DNA of 64,000 nucleotides, taken from positions 35,024,256 through 35,088,255 of the forward strand of contig NC_061508.1 in the NCBI RefSeq assembly GCF_022539505.1, in the 5' to 3' direction. Below, piece by piece: positions 42,797 through 53,654 of this stretch; the first letter of the stretch is position 1, and every line of letters starts with the position of its first letter. Made by a program: the position numbers and the translations under genes. This stretch comes from Lolium rigidum (lineage: Eukaryota > Streptophyta > Magnoliopsida > Poales > Poaceae). Under the pieces are notes generated by a model, which was not told the DNA's origin, searched no databases, and worked only from the letters and a program-made list of their open reading frames with translations.

Positions 42797-44889
42797 GAGC
42801 ATCCCCACTCGTCTCCCCGACGAGGCCTCCGAGCGACGTTTTTTCCATCCGGACGGCAAAATTCGGTCCAGTCGCGCCCCCGATTCCTCGTTTTCGTCCG
42901 GATTTGGCCCTTCATCCATCCGGCGAGCCCACGCCAACCCCGGTCCCCCGGGGATCTATCGGGGAGTCCGGACGAGTGAAAAGCGGGGAAGGGCCCGCTC
43001 TGTCGGCGACTAGACACACGAATCCCACCGCCACCTCGCTCAAAAATCTCCCCACCCCTCGTATCTCTCTCGCTGCCGTCACCACCCCGCCGGCTTGTTG
43101 CCCAGATTCAGCCGCCCCTCCTTCCCCACCTGCCTCTATTCCGCCGTCTTTCGACGACGGCCTATCTGGCTGCTCCTCCGCCGGCCTGTTTTCCGACGAC
43201 GGCCTACTCCTCGTCGTTTGCGGCTCGGGTTGCCTCGACCACGCCCGTCAGGTGTTCGTCCATTTGCCTCGCCGGCCATGGACTCGGACGAAGAGGAGGA
43301 GCAGATGTTCGTCGAGCTTATGCGAGAAGAGATGGCAGCCGCTGCCCAAGACGAGGAGCACATGCTGATCCTCAGTTGCTTATCAAGCCTGTACACCGGG
43401 GTGGCAACTGGTCGACGTGGTGGGTCGGCACCAGGTCGCCGGAAGTGTAAGCCGAGACAGCGAATGGAGGGCTACTACATGTTGTACGCCGAATACTTCG
43501 CCGACAATCCATTGCACGGTGAGACTGTTTTCATGCGTCGTTTCAGGATGAGCAGAAAGCTATTTCTGCAAATTGTGTATGCCATCCGAGACTTTGACCC
43601 CTACTTCAGATGCAAAGCGGATTGCACTGGCTTGGTTGAATTTTCGTCACTGCTGAAGTGCACAGTGGCTATGAGGATGCTGGCGCATGGAGCTCCCGGT
43701 GATGGTGCAGATGACTATCTTCGGATGGCGGAGTCCACCGCCCTTGATTGTTTCTGCCGGTTCTGCAGGGCCGTCATAGCAGTGTTCGGGGACTTTTACT
43801 TGAGATCACCCACTGTCGAAGACACTTAGAGGATCCTTGCAACAAATGAAGCTAGGGGTTTTCCAGGGATGCTTGGAAGAATTGACTGCATGCATTGGAA
43901 ATGGAAGAACTGTCCGTTTGCGTGGCAGGGAATGTACAAGGGTCACAAAAACAGCTGCACTATGATACTTGAAGCAGTGGCTACCCATGATCTCTGGATT
44001 TGGCACTCTTTCTTTGGTATGCCTGGATCCAACAATGACATCAACATCCTAAACTGCTCCCCGATCTTTTCCAAGCTTGTTGAGGGTCATGCTCCCCGGT
44101 GAACTATGTGATCAATGGTCGGCACTACAACAAAGGATACTACCTTTATCTATCCAAAGTGGACAATATTTGTGAAGACTATCTCGAAACCTAGCACCCC
44201 CAAACTTTGCGAGTTTGTCAAGAAACAAGAAGCTTGCCGAAAAGACGTCGAGCGTGTATTTGGTGTCCTCCAGCAGAGATTTGTTGTCGTCCGGTTCCCC
44301 GCTATGACTTGGTCCAAAGATCAGATGTGGGAGGTGATGAATTGTTGTGTTTGATTACACAATATGATTATTGAAAATGAGCGAAAACATCCGGTTCCTC
44401 TGGCTGAGCAACAAGCACCATATGAGAGAGAGGGTCCTCTTGCACAGCCTAATCACCAGGTGCCGACATCATGGGCCGCCTTCATTGCTATGCGCCAGGA
44501 GATTCGAGACTCTACAATGCATCAATAGCTGCAAGATGATCTGGTGGAGCACATATGGACGCTCCGAGGCAACGCCAACGCCGACGCCAACTAGTCTGTA
44601 TTAATTTGTTTCAAAACTTGTGAAATTGTGTGCTTTATTTGTTTCAGCACTTGTTAAACATTGTACTGATTATCGCCGAATTTGTTTCAGCAATTTTCAG
44701 AATCTTGCTCGCCGAACTTGTTAAATTTTATGTCGAATTTGTTCAAAATATGTCAAATGGTCGAGATTAGGGGTTTCCTGCCGGGGGGACGGCTGGAACT
44801 TCGGCGCTCCCCATGCCAAATTTTCCTCCAATCCGGACGAAAATTTCGCCGGATTTGGACGTGGGGAGCGCCAACGAGTGGAGATGCTC
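42797..44889 (+). mobile_element. PIF/Harbinger transposon with TCA TSD
   Basis: 2,093 bp. Left end GAGCATCCCCACTCGT, right end (inverted) GAGCATCTCCACTCGT, flanked by the direct triplet TCA at 42794-42796 and 44890-44892. Inside, CCATCCGGACG and ATCCGGACGAAAA subterminal repeats recur near both ends. It carries a DDE transposase pseudogene; no separate ORF1 (Myb-like) is seen, so the element is either a deletion derivative or a single-ORF type. Confidence 0.88.
43278..44594 (+). pseudogene. Harbinger DDE transposase (HARBI1-like), broken
   Basis: Starts MDSDEEEEQMFVELMREEMA at 43278. It contains YYMLYAEYFADNPLHGETVF, FRMSRKLFLQIVYAI and MRMLAHGAPGDGADDYLRM. The first catalytic Asp is in GRIDCMHWKWKNCP, the second Asp in GMPGSNNDINIL, and the Glu region in ACRKDVERVFGVLQQRFVVV. 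Damage: an in-frame TAG at 43827-43829 (a CAG in related copies would fit), a lost C near 44096 that puts TGA at 44100, a small deletion before YPKWTIFVKTI, and a shift near 44354. The C-terminus ends QDDLVEHIWTLRGNANA with TAG at 44592-44594. All three catalytic blocks remain, but the reading frame does not. Confidence 0.88.
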
Positions 44890-44892
44890 TCA

Positions 44893-45842
44893 TAGATAGC
44901 GGTGGATGGGAGAGACAATAGGGAGTGCTGCGGATGCTATTTGCTGATTGCCATTGCCACGATGCCGTTACAACCCAGGAGAGGCGTTGTCTTCTGCTTG
45001 TTGCTAACGCCGAGATGAATGAGAGAGTTCCCCTCTATTGCTGTGTCATTCAGGTGCATCTGCTCATTGAGGCTGATGACAACATCACCGTTCACGTCTT
45101 CTCCCTCTCACAAAGTCGCAACGTTTCAATTTTTCTTTCCCCAGATCTGTTCATGTATTGTTAGATTTTCCCTGATTTGATTGTTCCATTCATTCATTTG
45201 AACAAGTAGTTTCAGTTGGTGATTGCATTATAGTTGTAGACCTTTAATGATTATGACTACTTATATACTGCATACTTTTGAGTCTGTTATTCACATTTTG
45301 TTGGTATAGAATTATACGTTTGATCTAAGAGCATAGAGTTAAATGTTTGTTGTCCCTGATTTATCTTTGCTCGGACTGCATAAGAAGGCTGCTAGATGGA
45401 GATGATAGAGGCCATGATATCATTGACAGTGTGACGCTATAGCTAGATTTGTATAGAACATCATTGACCTGAAAACAAGGATAGCTAATAGAGAATCGAT
45501 CAGGAGCAATAAATATGCAGAATTATCCAATCGGTATGCCAGCACTCAATCTAGAACTGATATTTCACAGCATAAGCATACAGATAAATACTATTAACAA
45601 TTGTAGTTAAAACTCCAAGGCATTTCAGGAGTATTTCACTGGTATTGTCTCCACTCACACACAAGAATAGATGATTAAATAAACACATAATTTATATTGC
45701 ACTGGTACTAACCGCCATTGCACGGCGTTTTCAGAGATTAGCTGGTAGGTTCTTTACAAAATAATTTTCCAAACATAACTGCTAATAGTGACAATGCTGA
45801 GTGTATGTTCTGCATATGGGTTAATTGTTTTCTGTTTAATAC
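44893..45842. other. Intergenic, no gene recognised
   Basis: AT-rich; frame 44925-45164 has no family features. Confidence 0.5.
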
Positions 45843-45844
45843 TA

Positions 45845-46100
45845 CTGCCTCCATGCCATAATATAGTGCATATTGGTTTCCGCGAAAGTCAAACTACACT
45901 AACTTTGACCAAGTTTATTGACAAAATTATACCTATCTACAATATCTAATCTATACCATATTTAAATATATTCATGATGAATCCGATGGTATTGATTTGA
46001 GATTCTAAATGTTGATATTTTCTGTCATAAATTCGGTCAAAGTTTATCCGGTTTGACTTCAAAAAAATCTTACAGGCACTATATTTTGGCATAGAGGGAG
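45845..46100. mobile_element. Stowaway-type MITE with TA TSD
   Basis: 256 bp. Left CTGCCTCCATGCCATAATAT, right (inverted) CTCCCTCTATGCCAAAATAT, flanked by TA (45843-45844 and 46101-46102). AT-rich, no ORF. Tc1/mariner-derived. Confidence 0.85.
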
Positions 46101-46184
46101 TACTCAATGCTGGGTGAAGATAATAGATGATGCTGGGGCTTATGATGAGTTTGCAGCCAAAATAGACGACTATGATATTACACA

Positions 46185-46291
46185 CTCCCTTATTCCAAAA
46201 ATAAGTTTCTCAACTTTTAGTTAGATATGGGTGTATCTACAACTAAGATGCATCTAGATAAAACTAAGACCATTGTTTTGGGCGGATGTAG
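46185..46291. mobile_element. Short Stowaway-like MITE, diverged
   Basis: About 107 bp. Left CTCCCTTATTCCAAAAATAAG, right (inverted) CTACATCCGCCCAAAACAAT. TA follows the right end; the left flank is CA. Old and diverged. Confidence 0.55.
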
Positions 46292-46292
46292 T

Positions 46293-46709
46293 ATTACATT
46301 TTTCCAACGATACGTTGGATAAGCCAGGAGACCTTGAACTATTTATTCTTAGCGTATATTTTGTTTTAGGCTCACACAAATTTAATTATTTGTGGCTACA
46401 ATTACCGGTCATTTTTACCTCCTAAGATAAGCACTTTCTAAGATTAAGACAGCGACCTATCATGTTAGCATTCACATACACACGAACTACTTTTGCCAGG
46501 TGCTTGGATGGCACTTCAGCCAAGTGCTCCGCTTCGTCCGAAGGGCAACAATGGAAGTGCAGGCTGCCTGCATATCCGCCGATGCAGCTTCCAGGTCTCT
46601 TGATCGAGTATGTAAGTGTACATACTTGCATCCAACGTGAGGAAGAAGTTGCAGAAGATTGCTCAACCTTCTTCCTGGATACTACTTGCGGGGACTCCAG
46701 AGGAGTGTC
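46293..46709. other. Intergenic, no gene recognised
   Basis: No ORF or repeat recognised with confidence; it directly borders the 173-bp LTR. Confidence 0.45.
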
Positions 46710-47232
46710 TGTTAGAGATATATTCCGTGTACGTATAAACGGATAGTCTAGGATAGAGATAGGACTCTCATGTCTTGTCTTGCACTCCAAGATGATCCCT
46801 GTACGCCTATATATACTCGCCCATGAGGCTCAATAATACATCCAACATATTCCGCCAATCTCTTCCTCTCTATCCTTCTACATGGTATCAGAGCGGCGCC
46901 GATCCTAACCTAGCCGCCGCCCAAGCTTCGCGCCGCGCCGCCCCCGGGAGGTCGATCTCCATGATCTACTCCGGGGGCCGCGCAATCCGTATGAGGGTTC
47001 GTCCGTCGATCCGTTGATCCGATGCCCTCGAGTCTTTTTTTCCAATCCGTAGATTGGTTTTTTTGCTCGCCGGTCGCTCGACCGGCGTTTTTTGGTTTTA
47101 CCGATCATAGATCGGATTGAGTCGCCCATCGCCGTCGTCCACCTGCGCCTCTACTCCAACCTCGGCGTCGACTGCACCGGCCATCTTCATCAACCGCGCG
47201 ACACAGCCGCACGCGTCACAGACGGGACGCCT
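46710..47232 (+). mobile_element. Non-autonomous LTR element, copy A (5' LTR plus leader, truncated)
   Basis: A 173-bp LTR (46710-46882, TGTTAGAGATAT...CCTTCTACA) is followed immediately by TGGTATCAGAGC (46883-46894), the primer site for initiator Met tRNA used by Copia-type elements. The next 340 bp match the inner side of copy B (51105-51465, inverted). The copy stops where a CACTA end begins at 47233. No coding domain. Confidence 0.85.
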
Positions 47233-47246
47233 CACTACGGGAAAGA

Positions 47247-47735
47247 CTGGCGTTGCCGTGCGGCACTTTGCACGGCAAAGGCCGCTATACGCACGGCAAA
47301 GGCTTTGCCGTGCGCGCACGCACGGCAAAGGCTGCCCGGCAAAACAAGCGACGGCAAAGGCAACGTTGCCGTGCGCACCGCCTATCTGCACGGCAAAGAC
47401 CGTTGCCGTGCGCCCTTTTTTTTGCCGTGCGTCCGGTACTTTGCCGTGCGGCAGAACGTTGCCGTGCGTGCGTGGCTTTGCCGTGCGCGGTGACATTGTC
47501 GTGCGGCTCCTCCTTTGCCGTGCGTGGCAGCGTTGCCGTGCGCTGCTTCTGTGCCGTGAAGATATCTTTGCCGTGCGGCAGAGGGCCAGCCCGCACGGCA
47601 AAGGCCTTTGCAGCAGACCCTCCAGGATCTCCCGGCGACACAGGTGACCGCCACGTGGCCCCTTTGCCGTGCGTGTGCACACGGCAAAGAGACCAAAAGT
47701 CCTTTGCCGTGTGCACACGCACGGCAAAGGCCCCT
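47247..47735. repeat. CACTA subterminal repeat field (GCCGTGCG / CACGGCAA)
   Basis: About 490 bp with many copies of (C)TTTGCCGTGCG and its inverse CGCACGGCAAAG in both orientations. Long open frames here on both strands are by-products of the repeat and not genes. Confidence 0.85.
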
Positions 47736-48138
47736 GCATTTTTCATTTTTTTGCTGTTTTTCAATTATCCCTGCATTTCAAATATTGCATTTCACAAATA
47801 TAGCATATATAACATATATATCAACATATGATCACCAAACACATCAACAACACCACAAATACATCGAGCACACATAGTTCATGCATACAATCCGTTACAT
47901 GGAGTCCACATCGAGCATACATAGTTCATGCATTTTTACAATTCATAACAAGTGCGAACAATGCATTACAACGACGACGAGTGCACGAAGACCATGCCAT
48001 CAACCTTGTCCTCCTCCGCTTCCGCCGGCCTCATCGTCATTGCCTTGTGACATATAATCTATAAGCATGTTGATGGAATGAACATTTGCATTTGCATATT
48101 GAACACTTGAACAAGTAGCGGGTTGGGCACAAGAGGAC

Positions 48139-48968
48139 TCACCGCGGTTCATGCTCCGGATGATGTTCATGTTGTTGACGGTGACAGTGTCCCCGGGTCC
48201 GAGTGGGCGGTGGCGGCATCCACGGCATGGAGTAAGGTGGAGGAGCAGCAATACTCCCCGGTGGAGTAGACAGAATCGTCCGGCTCATCGCCCAGCTCAT
48301 TCGTGCTCGCTGCCGCCGCATCATCCGCTCGTCTGCTGTTGCATCCGATGCATCATCTCGTATCCGTCGCCGTCGGTACCCGAATCTGCTGCTCCATGTG
48401 CGCCCTTTGCTCCCGGGCCGCCTGCTCCTTCGCTGCCATCTCCTCCTACGTTGTGTTGCCGCGATGTCATTAACATTTCAATGGAAAGCATGTAAAGGAA
48501 ATGTAGAGGCTCGAGGAAGAACATACCCGTAACCGCTCGACAGCCTAGATCCGAAGCCCGTGGCCGGGGCTCTACCTTAGGCTGGCCGCTCTTACGACCA
48601 CGACGGATCTGGCGGAGAGAGGGAACCTTCGCTGGGTCGACGTACCCGTCACCAAACCATAGGCGGCCATGCTTCAAGCCTTCTCCCGCAAGCACCGCGA
48701 CCTCAGGGTCAAAGTCCTCGGCCTCTGGGTTGGCCTCCTCGCCGTACTTCTGCTTGAACTTGGAGACATACGACGTGCACTGGGTCTCGCATTGCGGGTT
48801 AAGCCACACGGACCCCGTCTCAGGATCAGGCGTCTTCCTTTGCTTCATCTTCTTTAGCACGACAAAGACGTTAGGCTTCGCTCCTGTCCTGAGTTCCTGC
48901 AAAAGAGAACATGTAATCAAGTGAAGTGGCACACCCTTGCGGAGTACTGTATTAGGTTCTCCAGGCAA
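48139..48968 (-). pseudogene. CACTA ORF1-type protein (plant transposase, Ptta/En/Spm family)
   Basis: The minus-strand frame 48968-48321 contains KKMKQRKTPDPETGSVWLNP, QCETQCTSYVSKFKQKYGEE, VLAGEGLKHGRLWFGDGYVD and PSLRQIRRGRKSGQ, the typical core of the Transposase_24 type accessory protein of CACTA elements. It is followed by a Gly/Ala-rich tail. The frame 48324-48139 may be its continuation after a shift. The beginning is missing. Role: DNA-binding/accessory function in CACTA transposition. Confidence 0.72.
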
Positions 48969-49000
48969 TGTCTACGTATGTAACCAGGATTTGCAGTGTT

Positions 49001-49463
49001 TGGGCGCATTGGAAAGCTTACACATACAAATTCCAGTTGTTTTACACATCATGATACTACAGTCTGAATTTTTGCTGATGGATACCTACTGGAGCTACAT
49101 TAATTTGGAGACACAAACGCCTGGAATGGCCAGAAGCTGGACAAGTCTAAAGCTAACACACATGTGTTTATGGCTACACATATACCCTAGATAATTACAT
49201 TATATTTACAACACAAAAATACACACTCTCCAAAAGCCAACATCTATAGCATTACCAACGTCCAATGGCAAGACTCTCTAGTTAAAATATCATGTATCAG
49301 TTGTTCTCTATCCATAGAGCTATCATCACCGTGCAAGCCAATAGCTCAATTCCTGAAAACATTGGGATATCATTAGACACAATAGAGTTCTCATAGAAAC
49401 ATGTAAATCTATCAAGTGGGTATCATAGGGAAACAAATATCCTGCTTTCCTTTTAGTCGGCAC
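49001..49463. other. No gene recognised; possible CACTA interior
   Basis: AT-rich, no family recognised. It may belong to the CACTA fragment or be older flanking sequence. Confidence 0.4.
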
Positions 49464-51638
49464 TGTAGAAGGATAGAGAGGAAGAGATTGGCGGAATATG
49501 TTGGATGTATTATTGAGCCTCATGGGCGAGTATATATAGGCGTACAGGGATCATCTTGGAGTGCAAGACAAGACATGAGAGTCCTATCTCTATCCTAGAC
49601 TATCCGTTTATACGTACACGGAATATATCTCTAACACTCCCCCGCAGTCGTAGCGGGAGCGTCGTGAACAACATGAACGACATGGACGGTCAGACTGGAG
49701 ATAAACCGAAGTGGATCCCAGAAGGCTGACACTCCCCCGCAGTCGTAGCGGGAGCGTCGTGGACGGTGTCACGTCGCGGATGCTTGGACTGTAGAAGAAG
49801 CTGAGGTGCTCATGCGAGGTGATAGCCCTTTGTGCCGATGTTGAGGTAGCCGAGAGCGTGGGTGCTGCAACCTTGGTCGGGGTAGCCGTGCGAGGGGATG
49901 CCGTGGTCGATGTCGTGGTCGGGTGCCGGTGTCGAGGTAGCCGCACATGAAGCCGCAAGCGCATAGTGCGCGAGGAGAGTGACGGAGACGCGTCGAGGCA
50001 GTCGTGGAGGTTGTCGATGCCGAAGTCGATGCAGTCCGAGCCGTTGAGGACGAGGTGCTGCCCTAGTTTTGTCAGAACTAGGCGCACGTCGGGGACGAAG
50101 GCATACTCCGGTTTCGCCAGAACCGAGTACGCAAAGACGAAGTCGGCGACGCGGTCGAGGCAGTCGTAGAAGAGTCGATGCCGATAAAGACGTTGTCGAA
50201 GCCGATGAAGACGAGGCGCTGGCCCGAGCTTGCCAGGCTCGGGGACGCGTCGGGGACGAAGGCACGCGTCGGTGTTGCCAATACCGGGCGTGCGGGGGAA
50301 GGGACCATCATGGACCATGCGCCAGTGTCAGGAGGACCAGCAGAGGAGGCCTCCGGAGTAGTGGCGAGACGCAGAGCGGCGAAGCGGGAGAGGTGCCGAT
50401 GCAGTTCGCGGTTGTCGATGACGCTAGCGACGAGGTCGTGGTGGACGGAGACGTAGAAGGCGGCGGTCGCAGCAGCGGCCTGGAGTGGTCATGCTTGACG
50501 CCTAGATGGGCGTGGAGGTGGTCGGCAGGACCCGCAACGGCCAGCAGTGGCCATGCAGGTTACCCGTGGGGCGCGGCAGCGGTACTCGAAGTAGGCGAGG
50601 AAGAACCCGGCGGTGTGACGAAGACCATGCGCGGACGGAGGCGACCCGCGCCGAAGGGGTGGCGCTGTGGTGGCCTCGGACGTCGGTGCGCGGGGGACGG
50701 CGAAGGTGACTGCGTGCGGCGACGCCACGGCCCGAGGGGGCGGCGTAGCTGTAGAGCGCGAGTCGGTGCAGCGGCGGGACACCACTAGCGACGTACACGC
50801 CTCGGAAGGCGCGTCGTTGGCTAGCGGCGTGGACCAAAGGCGGCGGCGCTGCGGCCCGAAGGGGCGACGCAGCGGCAACCCGTAGCTCGATCGATGGTAG
50901 GCGCATGCTCGGAGACGTGCTTGGCGGAGATGTGCGCGCGGTCGGTTGATCAGACCGACGGCGGTGCTGTACGCGCCATGACGTGGACGACGTGCCGCTG
51001 ATTGGAGTCGTTGGCGACGTTGTCGGTGATGTCCCGGGCGTTGACGGCGAAGACGGACCAGCGATGGAGACCGCGCGGGCGAGACAGCCTGCTGCGTCGC
51101 ATGTAGGCGTCCCGTCTGTGACGCGTGCGGCTGTGTCGCGCGGTTGATGAAGATGGCCGGTGCAGTCGACGCCGAGGTTGGAGTAGAGGCGCAGGTGGAC
51201 GACGGCGATGGGCGACTCAATCCGATCTATGATCGGTAAAACCAAAAAAGAAAACGCCGGTCGAGCGACCGGCGAGCAAAAAGAAAACCAATCTACAGAT
51301 TGGAAAAAAAAGACTCGAGGGCATCGGATCAACGGATCGACGGACGAACCCTCATACGGATTGCGCGGCCCCCGGAGTAGATCATGGAGATCGACCTCCC
51401 CGGGGGCGGCGCGACGCGGAAGCTTGGGCGGCGGCTAGGTTAGGATCGGCGCCGCTCTGATACCATGTAGAAGGATAGAGAGGAAGAGATTGGCGGAATA
51501 TGTTGGATGTATTATTGAGCCTCATGGGCGAGTATATATAGGCGTACAGGGATCATCTTGGAGTGCAAGACAAGACATGAGAGTCCTATCTCTATCCTAG
51601 ACTATCCGTTTATACGTACACGGAATATATCTCTAACA
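49464..51638 (-). mobile_element. Non-autonomous LTR element, copy B (complete, two 173-bp LTRs)
   Basis: Minus strand. LTRs at 49464-49636 and 51466-51638, each 173 bp and nearly identical, reading TGTTAGAGATAT...CCTTCTACA on the minus strand. The primer site TGGTATCAGAGC (complement at 51454-51465) touches the 5' LTR. A purine-rich tract (GCGGGGGAG on the minus strand) touches the 3' LTR. The 1.8-kb GC-rich interior encodes no gag, RT or integrase, so this is a TRIM/LARD-like Copia derivative. A 30-bp motif, ACTCCCCCGCAGTCGTAGCG..., is repeated at 49635 and 49730. The 5-bp flanks (GGCAC and TGTAG) do not match. Confidence 0.85.
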
Positions 51639-51949
51639 TGTAGAAGCAATGGTAACTGGCGAAGCGCGCACATCAATTTTAGATCTGGGATGCAAGAAGT
51701 ACTATACTTTATGATTGACATAGTGCTACCTGTGTGCATGCCATATAAGGAAACCTGAGTACCAGAGAATCTTGACATTTACTACAACTTCTCGGTGCGA
51801 ATCTTTGAAGGTATTCTGCTCATTATCGATCAAACTTTTCTTGCTTTGATTATTGAATGGAAAACATCAAAATAAATTGTACATAGTTATCAATTTTCTA
51901 CAGACCCCCAGAAAATAGTTAGCATCAAAGAATGACCAACACATAGGAC
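51639..51949. other. No gene recognised
   Basis: AT-rich spacer. Its first 8 bases (TGTAGAAG) repeat the LTR edge and may be a trace of rearrangement. Confidence 0.4.
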
Positions 51950-52205
51950 TCCTCAATCGAGGAGTTTTCTTGGTATGGTTGGTTATTACAGAAGATTTTT
52001 CACTAATTATAGGATCAATTCTAGGCCACTTCATGACTATCTAAAGAAAAAATGATTCCAGTTATCAGATGCTCAAATTGAGTCTTTCACAACATAGAAG
52101 AATTGTCTGCTCGCTGCTCCTGTTATGGCTTTGCCTGATTTTGCCCTACCATTCACAGTTGAAACAAATGTATCATACGGTTACTTAACTAAACAGCATG
52201 TGCTC
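51950..52205 (+). pseudogene. Ty3/gypsy RT-RNase H fossil
   Basis: A short decayed reading around GMVGYYRRFFTNYRINSRPL, LKKK and APVMALPDFALPFTVETN corresponds to the thumb/RNase H junction of a gypsy polyprotein. Stops (TGA after LKKK, TAG before KNCLLAAP) show long decay. No LTRs can be assigned. Confidence 0.75.
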
Positions 52206-52449
52206 AAGTTGTGTACTCTGTGATAGGAGAGCATGGATGAAAAGAACCTACATTGACCTGCGAGAATTAGAAACCAAGATGGAAAGCTAACGACAAAGAG
52301 GAGGAAAGGAGCATATGAAGGACCAAAAGTTGCATAAGGCCAAGACAAACATTCTCAACGCTCTCCACGGTACACATAAATTGAGACATAGATTTTATTA
52401 CATCAATATATTCATAGCTTTAAAATTTATTTGTATTTTTGTAACATAC
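52206..52449. other. No gene recognised
   Basis: AT-rich sequence between the RT fossil and the LTR start. Confidence 0.4.
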
Positions 52450-53599
52450 TGTTATCACCAGATTTTGGCCAAATCAGGAGATGGGCCGTAAGTGAAGATG
52501 GACTTGAAGATATACACGTGGAGCGTCTTTGAAGCGGCCTTGCACGAAGAGTTTGGGCTAGATTGCCCGTGTATCTGTAATATAGTAGATCGCATCTTAG
52601 TTTAGAATTAAAAGATAGAGTTCAACCCGTGCACGGTTAGGTGCACGCCCGAATTAGAAAGTCCCTTGGACTATAAATATGTATCTAGGGTTATCGAAAA
52701 AGGAGGACAATCACGTTCACAACAAACACAAATCAGGCGCATTGCCACCCCTACTTTCTAGGGTTATCGAAAAAAGAGGACAAACACAAATCTAGGCAGT
52801 ACGCGTTTATTCGTTATCTTGTGTTGCTCGTGCTGAAGCGTTGTTGATGGCGAGTAACACTATTTATCATAGATGTTTTGGGGCTGGCATGGATGCTTTT
52901 CTTATACATGCTTGCTTAGCTATGCTGCCCCACGATATCTAGCTGCCCTTACACCTACCTAGGTGTAAGGGCAGCACCTTGCTTGTTCGTTATTTAGTAG
53001 ATCCAATCTGTTATAGTTGCTCCTTGATTCTTCAAGGATTGGTTTAATATCTGTATGATTAGGCCTTGCAAACGGGTTGAACGATCCGGTAGCACGTAAG
53101 GTATGGTTTGTTAATCCTAAGAGGGATGTTCCGGGAATTGGCTTAATGTTGGTTTTTAGGCCTCTTCTAGGGTTAGTTTTCCATTATCTTTCGTGTCTAT
53201 TAGGCTCAACTACGCGCAGGATGTTCCGATCATGCGGTGAAAACCCTAAACTGTCGTAGATTGGTATAGCCTTATATTGATCAGCAGGAGCCCCATGTCA
53301 TCGTTAACCCGACGTAAGCCATGGGGCGATCGGCTCTTTGAGCCGATCCACGAGCAACCCGAGAGCCGATAGGGCTCGTATTTAATGTTTACGTGTCTCG
53401 CCATGCGAGAAACTAATCGAAGCAATTCAACACCTTCCCGACCAGGTATAGGTCGGTGGCACGCCCTTGCAACCGCTAGGACGTGTGCCGGAACATTTGC
53501 GGGACGACGTCGAGGGACCAGGGCCCCCGCAGTCTTGGAAGCCTCCCGGCTCTTCGTGTTGCTTAACCACGGCTCGCCGGTGGGTTTTGGCAGGCAACA
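52450..53599 (+). repeat. Probable 5' LTR of a Tat/Retand-type gypsy element
   Basis: TGTTATCACCAGATTTTGGC at 52450 to GGCAGGCAACA at 53599, about 1.15 kb, ending just before the primer site TGGCACGCCCGGTGGGAC at 53605. It contains TATAAATATG (52670-52679), a plausible LTR TATA box, and an internal repeat TAGGGTTATCGAAAAA(G)GGAGGACAA (about 52690 and 52761). No 3' LTR is recognisable downstream, so the start is provisional. Confidence 0.6.
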
Positions 53600-53604
53600 C
53601 ATTC

Positions 53605-53622
53605 TGGCACGCCCGGTGGGAC
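53605..53622 (+). other. Primer-binding site
   Basis: TGGCACGCCCGGTGGGAC, five bases after the presumed LTR end. The same 18 bases occur at 60419-60436. The priming tRNA was not identified by eye. Confidence 0.65.
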
Positions 53623-53654
53623 AATCTTCCGCAACATCCACGTCAACATCCGAG

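Larger units (their letters stand above)
47233..49000 (-). mobile_element. CACTA transposon fragment (right boundary uncertain)
   Basis: Begins with CACTACGGGAAAGACTGGCG at 47233, a CACTA terminus, followed by a dense field of TTTGCCGTGCG/CACGGCAAAG subterminal repeats (47247-47735) and a minus-strand plant transposase relic. No opposite end (CTTTCCCGTAGTG) is found before copy B of the LTR element, so it is truncated or rearranged. Confidence 0.75.

Noticed and set aside
47098..47831. Several 130-210 aa frames on both strands
   Set aside because: They translate the repeated GCCGTGCG/CACGGCAAAG subterminal CACTA units in every frame; not protein-coding.
50069..51332. Frames of 239-276 aa inside copy B of the 173-bp-LTR element
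   Set aside because: Low-complexity, no gag or pol motif, overlapping frames on the other strand; consistent with a non-coding TRIM/LARD interior.
51639..51646. A third LTR next to copy B
   Set aside because: Only 8 bases (TGTAGAAG) match the LTR edge before similarity stops.
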